Below are positions 17,265-28,636 of a stretch of DNA of 64,000 nt, piece by piece; the first letter of the stretch is position 1, and each line of letters opens with the position of its first letter. The stretch comes from Plantibacter sp. PA-3-X8 (lineage in GTDB: Bacteria > Actinomycetota > Actinomycetes > Actinomycetales > Microbacteriaceae): positions 2,294,001 through 2,358,000 of the forward strand of contig NZ_CP033107.1 in NCBI RefSeq assembly GCF_003856975.1, in the 5' to 3' direction. The translations under genes and the position numbers were made by a program. The notes beneath the pieces are model-generated. The model was given only the letters and a program-made list of their open reading frames with translations. It did not search any database and was not told the origin of the DNA.

Positions 17265-17317
17265 CTTAGTGTACACCTGACTCGAACAACGTCCTGCGCC
17301 GAGGCGACCACTCGCGA

Positions 17318-17323
17318 TATGCT
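17318..17323 (+). promoter_or_regulatory. -10 element of the gcv operon
   Basis: TATGCT, about 30 nt before the first glycine aptamer; a good sigma-70-type -10 match. No convincing -35 was found. Confidence 0.4.
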
Positions 17324-17351
17324 GGCGGCTCAATCGAACATCGGGCCGCAA

Positions 17352-17541
17352 ACACGATGCGGGAGAGCCGGTACGCCGGCACCGAAGGAGCAAGCCTCCC
17401 CGCCAATCTCTCAGGTCCTGTACCGCATCGGACTGGCCACTCTGGAAAGCAGCGCACGTTCGTGGTGCGCTCGCCGACGGTGAAAGCAGTGTCCGCAGCA
17501 GCGGCGCTCGTGAAGCTCTCAGGCCAATGACAGAGGGGGAG
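17352..17541 (+). ncRNA. Tandem glycine riboswitch
   Basis: Two glycine aptamers in series precede gcvT. The first (about 17355-17429) opens with GATGCGGGAGAGCC, contains ACCGAAGGAGCAA and AATCTCTCAGG, and closes with ACCGCATC, pairing with its opening. The second (about 17430-17541) has the linker ACTCTGGAAAGCAG, then GGTGAAAGCAG and GAAGCTCTCAGGCCAATGACAGAGGGGGA-type 3' features. This is the known gcvT RNA class that switches on glycine cleavage when glycine is high. The distance of about 55 nt from the second aptamer to gcvT leaves room for an expression platform. Confidence 0.93.
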
Positions 17542-17596
17542 TTCCCAACGGGCACCGTCAGGTGTCCGCAGCGCACCACGCGACCCCGGAGAACTC

Positions 17597-18721
17597 GTGA
17601 CCGACCTCGAACGAACCAGCCCGCTCCATGCCGTCCACGAAGCCGCCGGCGCGAGCTTCACGGACTTCGCCGGATGGCAGATGCCCGTGCGGTACTCGAG
17701 CGACCTCGCCGAGCACCACGCCGTGCGCACCGCCGCCGGCATCTTCGACATCTCCCACATGGCCGAGATCCAGGTCGTGGGCGCCGACGCCGCCGACTTC
17801 CTCGACCAGGCGCTCGCGGGCAAGCTGTCCGCCATCGATCTGCTCCAGGCCAAGTACTCCCTGCTGCTGAACGAGGCCGGCGGCATCATCGACGACCTCG
17901 TCGTCTACCGCAACGGTGAGCACGAGTACCTCGTCGTCGCGAACGCGGGCAACCACGACGCCGTCGTCGCAGCGCTCACCGAGCGGGCCGCGGCGTTCGA
18001 GCACGTGGTCGTCATGGACCGCAGCGACGAGATCGCGCTCATCGCCGTCCAGGGGCCCGCCTCCCGCGCCATCCTCCAGGCGACCGAGGGGCTCCACATC
18101 CTGGACGAACTGCCGTCCCTCGACGAGGTGAAGTACTACCGCGCGACGGGTGCCTCCTTCGAGAACGGCACGGTCTTCATCGGGCGCACCGGGTACACCG
18201 GCGAGGACGGGTTCGAGCTGTACGTCGACGCGGCCGACGCCGTGGAGCTGTGGAACGCCATCGTCGCCGCCGGGACACCGCTCGGACTGGTCCCCGCCGG
18301 GCTCGCCAGTCGCGACACGCTCCGGCTCGAAGCCGGCATGCCGTTGTACGGCCACGAGCTCGGTCCGGACATGCTGCCCGTGCAGGCCGGACTCGGCCGC
18401 GTCGTCGCACTCGGCAAGCACGGCACGTTCATCGGTCGTGACGCCGTCGAGGCCGGTCCGGCGGACGACGCACCGGTGCTCGTCGCCCTCGTCTCCGAGG
18501 GGCGTCGCGCCGGTCGTGCCGGTTACCGTGTCCTCGCCGGCGACACGACCGTCGGCGAGGTGACGAGCGGGGCACTGTCGCCCACCCTCGGACACCCGAT
18601 CGCCATGGCCTACGTGCACCCCGACCACGCCGAGCCGGGCACCGTGCTCGACATCGACGTCCGCGGCACGCGGATCCCCGCGACCGTCACCACGCTCCCC
18701 TTCTATTCGAGAGAGAAGTAA
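17597..18721 (+). CDS. gcvT: Glycine cleavage system aminomethyltransferase (T protein)
   Basis: A 374-residue tetrahydrofolate-dependent enzyme that releases ammonia and makes 5,10-methylene-THF from the aminomethyl group carried by H protein. Motifs include FDISHMAEI, YSLLLNEAGGIIDDLVVYR, VQGPASRAIL, IGRTGYTGEDGFELY and AGLASRDTLRLEAGMPLYGHE. GTG start with GGAGAA upstream. First gene of gcvT-gcvH-gcvP, three nucleotides before gcvH, and controlled by the upstream glycine riboswitch. Confidence 0.97.
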   Translation: MTDLERTSPLHAVHEAAGASFTDFAGWQMPVRYSSDLAEHHAVRTAAGIFDISHMAEIQVVGADAADFLDQALAGKLSAIDLLQAKYSLLLNEAGGIIDDLVVYRNGEHEYLVVANAGNHDAVVAALTERAAAFEHVVVMDRSDEIALIAVQGPASRAILQATEGLHILDELPSLDEVKYYRATGASFENGTVFIGRTGYTGEDGFELYVDAADAVELWNAIVAAGTPLGLVPAGLASRDTLRLEAGMPLYGHELGPDMLPVQAGLGRVVALGKHGTFIGRDAVEAGPADDAPVLVALVSEGRRAGRAGYRVLAGDTTVGEVTSGALSPTLGHPIAMAYVHPDHAEPGTVLDIDVRGTRIPATVTTLPFYSREK

Positions 18722-18724
18722 CCC

Positions 18725-19098
18725 ATGGCCGACAAGACCACCCTCAAGTACACCGCCGAGCACGAGTGGATCCGCGTCGAGGGCGATCTCGCCGTCATCG
18801 GGATCACCGACTACGCCGCCGAGAAGCTCGGTGACGTCGTCTTCGTGGACCTCCCCGCCGTCGGCGCGGCGCTCTCAGCCAGCACCGTGGTCGGCGAGAT
18901 CGAGTCCACGAAGTCCGTCGGCGAGCTCTTCGCCCCGCTCGACGGCGAGGTCGTCGAGGCCAACGGCGCCGTCGTCGACGACCCGTCGCTCGTCAACAGC
19001 GACCCGTTCGGTGCCGGCTGGCTCGTCTCGGTGCGCTACGACGCGCTGCCCGACACGCTCCTCAGCTGGGACGACTACGCCGCGCTGGTGGGCGAGTG

Positions 19099-19099
<1 letters not shown>
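18725..19099 (+). CDS. gcvH: Glycine cleavage system H protein
   Basis: Lipoyl carrier of 124 residues that shuttles the aminomethyl group between P, T and L proteins. It begins [20 protein letters not shown] and carries the lipoylation lysine in [15 protein letters not shown] (K63). Length is standard. Its TGA overlaps the gcvP ATG (TGATG), giving coupling. The L protein (Lpd) is not in this window. Confidence 0.97.
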
Positions 19100-22020
<2,921 letters not shown>

Positions 22021-22029
22021 CAGGTCCAT

Positions 22030-22067
22030 GAGCACTCCCTCGCCCATTCGTGGGCGAGGGAGTGCTC
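22030..22067. terminator. Very stable hairpin after gcvP
   Basis: A perfect 17-bp stem, GAGCACTCCCTCGCCCA and its complement, capped by a TTCG tetraloop. It starts 10 nt after the gcvP stop and 28 nt before the end of the convergent membrane-protein gene, so it can stop both transcripts. Confidence 0.85.
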
Positions 22068-22095
22068 GTCCGCCCCGTGATGGGCGAACGGGTCG

Positions 22096-22908
22096 TCAGG
22101 AGGACGGCGTCGCGGCGAAGATCTCCGGCCACCAGGCGACGGCGAGCGGGAAGCCCGCGAACGAGATGATGTCGATGACCGTGTGCGCGACGACGAGCGG
22201 CATCACCCGCCCCCAGCGCTTGTAGCACCAGCCGAACGCGATCCCCATGGCGACGTTGCCGAAGAACGGCCCGATGCCCTGGTACAGGTGGTAGCTCCCG
22301 CGGAGGACGGCGGTCGACAGGATGATCGTCCACCACCCCCACCCGATCTCGCGGAGCCTGGTGTACAGGTAGCCGATGATGATGACCTCCTCCTGGAGGC
22401 CGGCGCGGAGGGCGGAGAAGACGAGCATCGGGATCGTCCACCAGTACATGGTGTCGGGGAACGTCGAGACCGCGACCGTGACGCCGAGTGCGCGGCCCAA
22501 CGCGTACACACCGATGCCGGGGACACCGATAGCGGCGACGAGGAGCAGACCGCGGCCGAGGTCGCGTCCGGGGGAGCGGAGGTCGAGTCCCATCCGCGCG
22601 AAGCCGCTGCGTCCGGGCTGCCAGAGCAGGTAGATGACGAGGGCGACCGGCGCGAGCTGGAAGAAGAGCCCGAGGAACTGGTAGCTGAAGTCGAGCCACT
22701 CCCGGGTGGCCTGGGTGGTGTTGATCGCCGCAGATTGATCGGAGAGCGGCGGCCCCGCGGTGAGCTTCGCGATGAGCGAGATGATCGAGTACACCGCCGA
22801 CGCCCCGAGGCTCAGCGCGAGGACGACGCCGATCTCCCACCACCGACGGTTGTTTCCGGCGCCCTCGGGGAGGTCCGGTCCCCGCTCGGTGGTGTTCTGT
22901 TCGCTCAC
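22096..22908 (-). CDS. CPBP-family intramembrane metalloprotease-like protein
   Basis: About 270 residues with roughly eight membrane segments. Motif 1 of the CPBP (CAAX protease/bacteriocin-processing) family appears as LQEEVIIIGYLYTRL, motif 2 as RGSYHLYQG, motif 3 as VVAHTVID, so the Glu pair and the metal-binding His residues are present. The Arg of the usual EExxxR is not in its place. GTG start chosen because CAGAAT ends exactly 6 nt upstream; longer in-frame starts lack support. Substrate unknown. Confidence 0.85.
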   Translation of the reverse strand: MSEQNTTERGPDLPEGAGNNRRWWEIGVVLALSLGASAVYSIISLIAKLTAGPPLSDQSAAINTTQATREWLDFSYQFLGLFFQLAPVALVIYLLWQPGRSGFARMGLDLRSPGRDLGRGLLLVAAIGVPGIGVYALGRALGVTVAVSTFPDTMYWWTIPMLVFSALRAGLQEEVIIIGYLYTRLREIGWGWWTIILSTAVLRGSYHLYQGIGPFFGNVAMGIAFGWCYKRWGRVMPLVVAHTVIDIISFAGFPLAVAWWPEIFAATPSS

Positions 22909-23244
22909 CGGTCCATTCTGCTGGCTGGTGGCTCCGAGCGCACCGCATACCATCTGCGCGTCCGCTCGGCGGATATCAGGAGACGAACGCCTTACGATTC
23001 GTATCCAGAACGACGAAGTGACTGCACGAGTTTTGCGATCATGATCGTTCTGTTGCGTCGTGGGCGGGATCCGTGCACGAAAAAGCATCCGTGAGCAACA
23101 ATCCGGCGATTGGGTTACCGCTGTGTAACGTTTGGCGTCCCAGTTTGCTCGCCGTCCTGCTTCTGCTTATCGTCAGAGTATTCAAAGAGCGATCCAGCGC
23201 ACACGATGCGCTGTTTTCGCTTGCCCTTTCCCCAAGGAGGAACT
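22909..23244. promoter_or_regulatory. Divergent intergenic region, CPBP gene / first oligopeptide operon
   Basis: It holds the leaderless promoter of the CPBP gene at one end and the leader of the transporter operon at the other, ending in AAGGAGG. A short inverted repeat, GTTAC-CGCTGT-GTAAC, lies at 23114-23129 and could be an operator. The stretch is noticeably richer in A and T than its surroundings. No small gene is evident. Confidence 0.5.
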
Positions 23245-24855
23245 GTGAAGTTCAGTCGGTTCGGCTCTGCCGCCGCCATCATCGCAGCAGGGGCTCTCGT
23301 CCTCACCGGTTGTTCCGGTGGCGGTTCCAGCAGCGAGAGCACCAGCAGCGCATCATCCGTCATCACGACCAACGGCTCCGAGCCGGAGTCGGGCCTCATC
23401 CCCAGCGACACCAACGAGGTCGGTGGCGGAAAGATCATCGACGAGGTCTTCGCAGGCCTCCGCTACTACGCGGCCGACGGCAAGCCGGTCGACGACCTGG
23501 CCGAGTCGATCGACACCGACGACTCGACCACCTTCACGATCAAGATCAAGGCTGATCAGAAGTTCACCAACGGCGACCCCGTCACCGCTGACTCGTTCGT
23601 CATGGCATGGCAGGACGCCGTCGTCAACCTCCGCAAGAACGCCTCGTTCTTCGCTGACGTCGAGGGCTACAACGAGACCGGCCAGCCCCTGACGGGCCTG
23701 AGCGTCGTGGACGACACCACCTTCACGGTGAAGCTGTCCGCACCTGCATCGGACTTCCCGCTGCGTCTGGGCTACTCCGCCTTCTACCCGCTGCCCGCTG
23801 CAGCGTTCGACGCGGCCGGCAAGGTCACGGACGAGTTCGGACAGAACCCGATCGGCAACGGCCCGTACAAGGTCGACGGCGACAAGGCGTGGAAGCACAA
23901 CGAGTCGATCAAGCTCGTCAAGAACGACGAGTACAAGGGTGGCCGCGAAGCCAAGAACGGTGGCCTGACCATCACGTTCTACAAGGACTTCGACAGCGCC
24001 TACGCCGACCTGCTGAGCGGCAACCTCGACGTCCTGGACCAGATCCCGGACTCCGCGCTCTCCACCTACCAGGACGACCTGGGCGACCGTGCGGTCAACC
24101 AGCCGGCCGCCGTGTTCCAGTCCTTCACGATCCCGTCCCGCCTCCCGCACTTCAGCGGTGAAGAGGGTCAGCTGCGTCGTCAGGCCATCTCGTACGCGAT
24201 CAACCGTGAAGAGATCACCAAGGTCATCTTCAACGGGACCCGCACGCCGGCGACCGACTTCACCTCGCCGGTCATCGACGGCTACTCGAAGGACATCGAA
24301 GGTAACGACGTCCTCAAGTACAACGAGAAGAAGGCCAAGGAACTCTGGGCCGAGGCCGACGCCATCTCCCCGTGGGACGGCTCCTTCCAGATCGCGTACA
24401 ACGCCGACGGGCCGCACCAGGCCTGGGTCGACGCAGTGACCAACGGCATCAAGAACGTCCTGGGCATCGAGTCCTCGGGCGTCCCGGTCGCCGTCTTCGG
24501 TGACTTCCGCGCCGGCATCACCAACCGCTCCATCGAGACGGCGTTCCGCTCCGGATGGCAGGCCGACTACCCGGGTCTGTACAACTTCCTCGCTCCGCTC
24601 TACGCGACCGGTGCTTCCTCGAACGACGGTGACTACTCCAGCCCCGAGTTCGACAAGCTCCTCTCCGAGGGTTCGTCCGAGACCGACCTGGACGCTGCGA
24701 ACAAGAAGTTCCAGGACGCCCAGGCGGTCCTCTTCAAGGACCTGCCGGCCATCCCGCTCTGGTACCAGAACGTGAGCGGCGGCTTCGGCGAAGGCGTGCA
24801 GAACGTCGAGTTCGGTTGGAACTCGGTGCCGCTGTACTACGAGATCACCAAGTAG
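23245..24855 (+). CDS. Oligopeptide ABC transporter substrate-binding lipoprotein (locus 1)
   Basis: A 536-residue extracytoplasmic family-5 solute-binding protein. Type II signal peptide with lipobox LTGC followed by a Gly/Ser linker; then the SBP_bac_5 body, with LAESIDTDDSTTFTIKIKAD and FTNGDPVTADSFVMAWQDAV near the start and a C-terminal FEKL-type block (SSPEFDKLL, then AQAVLFKDLPAIPLWYQ). GTG start with AAGGAGG 4 nt upstream. It heads an operon of two permeases and a fused ATPase. The fold binds peptides, but nickel or sugars cannot be excluded. Confidence 0.93.
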   Translation: MKFSRFGSAAAIIAAGALVLTGCSGGGSSSESTSSASSVITTNGSEPESGLIPSDTNEVGGGKIIDEVFAGLRYYAADGKPVDDLAESIDTDDSTTFTIKIKADQKFTNGDPVTADSFVMAWQDAVVNLRKNASFFADVEGYNETGQPLTGLSVVDDTTFTVKLSAPASDFPLRLGYSAFYPLPAAAFDAAGKVTDEFGQNPIGNGPYKVDGDKAWKHNESIKLVKNDEYKGGREAKNGGLTITFYKDFDSAYADLLSGNLDVLDQIPDSALSTYQDDLGDRAVNQPAAVFQSFTIPSRLPHFSGEEGQLRRQAISYAINREEITKVIFNGTRTPATDFTSPVIDGYSKDIEGNDVLKYNEKKAKELWAEADAISPWDGSFQIAYNADGPHQAWVDAVTNGIKNVLGIESSGVPVAVFGDFRAGITNRSIETAFRSGWQADYPGLYNFLAPLYATGASSNDGDYSSPEFDKLLSEGSSETDLDAANKKFQDAQAVLFKDLPAIPLWYQNVSGGFGEGVQNVEFGWNSVPLYYEITK

Positions 24856-24930
24856 TCTTGTAGCGGCATAGCTGGGTGGGTCCGGTTCTTCCGGGCCCAC
24901 CCAGCTTCACGAGTTCAGGAGTCCCACACC

Positions 24931-25860
24931 ATGGGCGGTTACATTCTTCGTCGTGTCCTGCAGGCTATCCCCGTACTGCTCGGCACGACCTTCCTCATCT
25001 ATTTCATGGTCTTCGCGTTGCCCGGTGATCCCGTGCTCGCATTGTTCGGCGACAAGACGCCGAGCGCCGCGCAGATCGCTCAACTCAACGCCGAGTACAA
25101 CCTCGACAAGCCGTTCATCGTGCAGTACTTCCTGTACCTCGGCGGCATCTTCACCGGCGACCTCGGAACGTCCTTCTCCGGGCAGCCGGTCAGCGAGATC
25201 CTCGCGCAGGCCTTCCCGGTCACGCTGCGGCTCGCCGTCATCGCCGTCTTCTTCGAGATGGTCGCCGGCATCACGATCGGTCTCATCTCCGGCATCCGCA
25301 AGGGCGGCATCTTCGACGCCTCGTTCCTCGTGGTCAGCCTGATCCTCATCTCGCTCCCCGTCTTCGTCATCGCGTTCGTCGCGCAGTACGTGTTCGGGAT
25401 CCAGCTCGGGTGGTTCAGACCGACGGTCGGCCCGGGCGCGCCGATACAAGACCTCCTACTCCCCGCACTGGTCCTCGCCACCATCAGCTTCGCGCAGATC
25501 GTGCGGTTGACCCGGTCCTCGGTCATCGAGACGCAGTCGCTCGACTTCGTCCGCACGGCGTACTCGAAGGGCCTGAGCCGTCGCCGGGTCATCCCCGTGC
25601 ACATCCTGCGCAACTCGCTGATCCCGGTCGTGACCTACCTCGCGGTGGACTTCGGTGTGCTGATCGTCGGCGCCACGGTGACCGAGGGCATCTTCAACGT
25701 CCCCGGTGTCGGTCGCACGCTCTACCAGGCCATCCTCCGAGGAGAAGGCCCGACCGTGGTGTCCTTCGTGACGGTGATGGTGTTGTTCTACCTCATCATC
25801 AACCTCGTCATCGACCTCTTCTACGCCGTGCTCGACCCAAGGATCCGCTATGTCAAGTAA
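24931..25860 (+). CDS. Peptide ABC transporter permease (DppB/OppB-like, locus 1)
   Basis: Inner-membrane permease of 309 residues with six predicted helices. It begins MGGYILRRVLQAIPVLLGTT and has the family EAA-type loop (RTAYSKGLSRRRVIPVHILRNSL) that contacts the ATPase and the C-terminal LVIDLFYAVLDPRIRYV. It follows the binding protein by 75 nt and overlaps the next permease by 11 nt. It pairs with the DppC-like subunit to form the channel. Confidence 0.95.
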   Translation: MGGYILRRVLQAIPVLLGTTFLIYFMVFALPGDPVLALFGDKTPSAAQIAQLNAEYNLDKPFIVQYFLYLGGIFTGDLGTSFSGQPVSEILAQAFPVTLRLAVIAVFFEMVAGITIGLISGIRKGGIFDASFLVVSLILISLPVFVIAFVAQYVFGIQLGWFRPTVGPGAPIQDLLLPALVLATISFAQIVRLTRSSVIETQSLDFVRTAYSKGLSRRRVIPVHILRNSLIPVVTYLAVDFGVLIVGATVTEGIFNVPGVGRTLYQAILRGEGPTVVSFVTVMVLFYLIINLVIDLFYAVLDPRIRYVK

Positions 25861-26818
25861 TGATCAGGAGCCGACGATCAAGCGATCCCCGAATCACTTC
25901 GTCGCGCCGCTCGAAGAGACCCCCCTCGCGGTCATCGACGCCGTCAAGGTCGACGAGAAGGTCAGCAACCTCTGGACCGACGCGTGGGCGTTCATGCGCC
26001 GTCGTCCCATGTTCTGGATCTCGTCCGTCCTCATCCTGCTCGTCGTGGTCGTGGGGCTGTTCCCCTTCCTCTTCACGCAGACGCCCCCGAACAACCAGTG
26101 CTTCCTCGAGAACAGCAACGGCGGGCCTGAGGCCGGCCACATCCTCGGGTTCACGAAACAGGGCTGCGACATCTTCGCGCGGGTCATCTACGGGACCTCC
26201 ACGTCGCTGTCCGTCGGGCTCATCGTGACGCTCATCACCGCCACGCTCGGCATCGTGTTCGGCGCGTTCGCCGGCTTCTACGGCGGTTGGGTCGACTCGG
26301 TGCTGTCCCGCATCGGCGACATCTTCTTCTCCATCCCGTACATCCTCGCGGCCGTCGTCGTCATGTCGGTGCTCGCGAAGTACCGGAGCGTGTGGACGAT
26401 CTCCTTGGCGATCGGTCTGTTCGCCTGGCCATCAGTCGCCCGAGTGCTTCGAGCGGAGGTGCTCAGGGTCAAGAACGCGGACTACGTCCAAGCGTCCATC
26501 GCGCTGGGTGTCTCCCGCTTCAAGATCCTCCTGCGCCACGTGCTGCCCAACGCGATCCCACCGGTGATCGTCGTCATCACGATCTCGCTGGCGTCCGCGA
26601 TCGTCGCCGAGGCGACGCTGTCCTTCCTCGGCGTGGGGCTCGGAAGCGAGACCATGTCCTGGGGCAACGACATCAGCCAGGCGCAGCGTGACCTCCGCAC
26701 GGCGCCGCAGGTGCTGATCTACCCGTCGATCGCGCTGTCGCTCACCGTGCTCAGCTTCATCATGATGGGCGAAGTCCTGCGAGACGCGCTCGACCCGAAG
26801 GCGAGGGCCCTGCGTTGA
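25850..26818 (+). CDS. Peptide ABC transporter permease (DppC/OppC-like, locus 1)
   Basis: Second permease, 322 residues, with a cytoplasmic N-terminal tail of about 50 residues that is typical of DppC. It has six helices in all, a periplasmic loop containing two cysteines after the first helix, and an EAA loop (ADYVQASIALGVSRFKILLRHVLPN). It ends GEVLRDALDPKARALR, the usual DppC terminus. It overlaps both neighbours, so the four-gene operon is tightly coupled. Confidence 0.95.
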   Translation: MSSNDQEPTIKRSPNHFVAPLEETPLAVIDAVKVDEKVSNLWTDAWAFMRRRPMFWISSVLILLVVVVGLFPFLFTQTPPNNQCFLENSNGGPEAGHILGFTKQGCDIFARVIYGTSTSLSVGLIVTLITATLGIVFGAFAGFYGGWVDSVLSRIGDIFFSIPYILAAVVVMSVLAKYRSVWTISLAIGLFAWPSVARVLRAEVLRVKNADYVQASIALGVSRFKILLRHVLPNAIPPVIVVITISLASAIVAEATLSFLGVGLGSETMSWGNDISQAQRDLRTAPQVLIYPSIALSLTVLSFIMMGEVLRDALDPKARALR

Positions 26819-28554
26819 ACGCGAGCCAGATGAACACCCAGCAGCCGCTGCTCGAGGTCAAGGACCTCGAGGTCACCTTCCGTACCCAGAGCGGGACGGT
26901 CCAGGCCATCCGCAAGACCGGGTTCACCATGATGCCCGGGGAGACCGTCGCGATCGTCGGTGAGTCCGGATCCGGGAAGTCGACGACCGCGCACGCGATC
27001 ATCAACCTCCTGCCCGGTACCGGCAAGATCAGCGGGGGCGAGATCCTCTTCGAGGGGCGCGACCTCTCGAAGCTCTCCCGCAACGAGATCGAGGACGTCC
27101 GAGGACGCCTGATCGGTTTCGTACCGCAGGACCCGATGTCCAACCTGAACCCGGTGTGGAACATCGGCTTCCAGGTCGAGGAGGCCATCCGTGCCAACGG
27201 CATCGCCCACGGCAAGAAGGCCGTCCGCGCCAAGGCGATCGAGGTGCTCCAGCAGGCCGGCCTCTCCGACGCCGACCGTCGCCTGAAGCAGTTCCCGCAC
27301 CAGTTCTCCGGTGGCATGCGTCAGCGCGTGCTCATCGGTATCGGTCTGTCGTCGAGCCCGAAGCTGCTCATCGCGGACGAGCCGACGTCGGCGCTCGACG
27401 TCACGGTCCAGCGGAAGATCCTCGACCACCTCGAGAGCCTGACCCGCGACAGCGGCACGGCGCTGCTCTTCATCACGCACGACCTCGGCCTCGCCGCCGA
27501 GCGCGCTGAGAAGCTCATCGTCATGTACAAGGGGCAGATCGTCGAGGCCGGTCCGTCGGTCGAGATCCTGCAGAACCCGGTGCACCCGTACACGAAGCGG
27601 CTCGTCGCAGCGGCGCCGAGCCTGGCGTCGCGTCGCATCCAGTCGGCGACCGGATCGCTCGAGACCCTCGACCACGAGGCTCCCGCCGGCTCCGAGGGCA
27701 TCGACCTCATCGTCGCCGCCGAGCACCGCGCTGCGGCGCAGGCTGCCCAGCCGGACGCGGAAGCCGCGATCGTGGTCAAGGACCTCGAGAAGGTCTACAA
27801 CATTCGTGGCCAGAAGGCGGCTGAGCGGGAGCTCAAGGCCGTCGACGGCGTCTCGTTCGAGATCCCAAGGGGCACCACCATGGCGCTCGTCGGCGAGTCC
27901 GGATCCGGCAAGTCGACCGTGGCGAAGCTGCTCCTGCAGCTGGAGACGCCGACGTCCGGCCAGATCCGCATCGGTGGCAAGGCGATGGAGGGGCTCGATC
28001 GCAAGGGCCTCCTCGCGCTGCGCCGGAAGATGCAGCCGGTCTTCCAGGACCCCTACGGTTCCCTCGACCCGCTGCGGAACATCGGCAACACGATCGCTGA
28101 ACCGCTCGTCACGCACAAGGTGGGCGACAAGGCCTCCCGCCGTGCTCGCGTGCTGGAGCTCCTCGACCAGGTCTCGCTGCCGCAGGCGGTCGCGACCCGG
28201 TACCCGAACGAACTCTCCGGTGGACAGCGTCAGCGCATCGCGATCGCTCGCGCACTCGCGTTGAAGCCTGAGATCGTCGTCCTCGACGAGGCGGTGTCCG
28301 CGCTCGACGTCCTCGTCCAGGCGCAGATCCTGCAGTTGCTCGCCGACCTCCAGTCGGAGCTGCAGCTGACGTACCTCTTCATCACCCACGACCTCGCGGT
28401 CGTGCGCGTGATCGCCGACAACGTCGCGGTCATGCAGAAGGGGAAGATCGTGGAGGCGTCGACCACGGACGACGTCTTCGAGAACCCGAAGCAGCAGTAC
28501 ACGCGCGAACTCCTCGACGCCATCCCCGGCGCCGGGATCGAGCTCGCGCTGTAA
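26815..28554 (+). CDS. Peptide ABC transporter ATPase, DppD-DppF fusion (locus 1)
   Basis: A 579-residue protein with two complete ABC domains, so one polypeptide provides both ATPases. Walker A motifs are GESGSGKST in each half, with FSGGMRQRV and LSGGQRQRI signatures and ADEPTSALDVTVQ and LDEAVSALDVLVQ. The VHPYTKRLVAAAPS segment marks the DppD-type C-terminus. The TTG start overlaps the upstream TGA (TTGA); an ATG five codons later is an alternative. A hairpin follows the stop. Note the Asp-Glu-Ala rather than Asp-Glu-Pro after the second Walker B. Confidence 0.95.
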   Translation: MNASQMNTQQPLLEVKDLEVTFRTQSGTVQAIRKTGFTMMPGETVAIVGESGSGKSTTAHAIINLLPGTGKISGGEILFEGRDLSKLSRNEIEDVRGRLIGFVPQDPMSNLNPVWNIGFQVEEAIRANGIAHGKKAVRAKAIEVLQQAGLSDADRRLKQFPHQFSGGMRQRVLIGIGLSSSPKLLIADEPTSALDVTVQRKILDHLESLTRDSGTALLFITHDLGLAAERAEKLIVMYKGQIVEAGPSVEILQNPVHPYTKRLVAAAPSLASRRIQSATGSLETLDHEAPAGSEGIDLIVAAEHRAAAQAAQPDAEAAIVVKDLEKVYNIRGQKAAERELKAVDGVSFEIPRGTTMALVGESGSGKSTVAKLLLQLETPTSGQIRIGGKAMEGLDRKGLLALRRKMQPVFQDPYGSLDPLRNIGNTIAEPLVTHKVGDKASRRARVLELLDQVSLPQAVATRYPNELSGGQRQRIAIARALALKPEIVVLDEAVSALDVLVQAQILQLLADLQSELQLTYLFITHDLAVVRVIADNVAVMQKGKIVEASTTDDVFENPKQQYTRELLDAIPGAGIELAL

Positions 28555-28568
28555 CCGGCGCACCACGT

Positions 28569-28610
28569 CGAAGGGCGGTACCGCGGAGTGATCCGTGGCA
28601 CCGCCCTTCG
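28569..28610. terminator. Hairpin ending the first oligopeptide operon
   Basis: An 11-bp outer stem CGAAGGGCGGT with its complement, extended by imperfect inner pairing, 14 nt after the ATPase stop. It also lies downstream of the convergent PH-domain-like gene. Confidence 0.75.
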
Positions 28611-28636
28611 GCGTTGCGGGAGGCGTCCGCCGGTCG

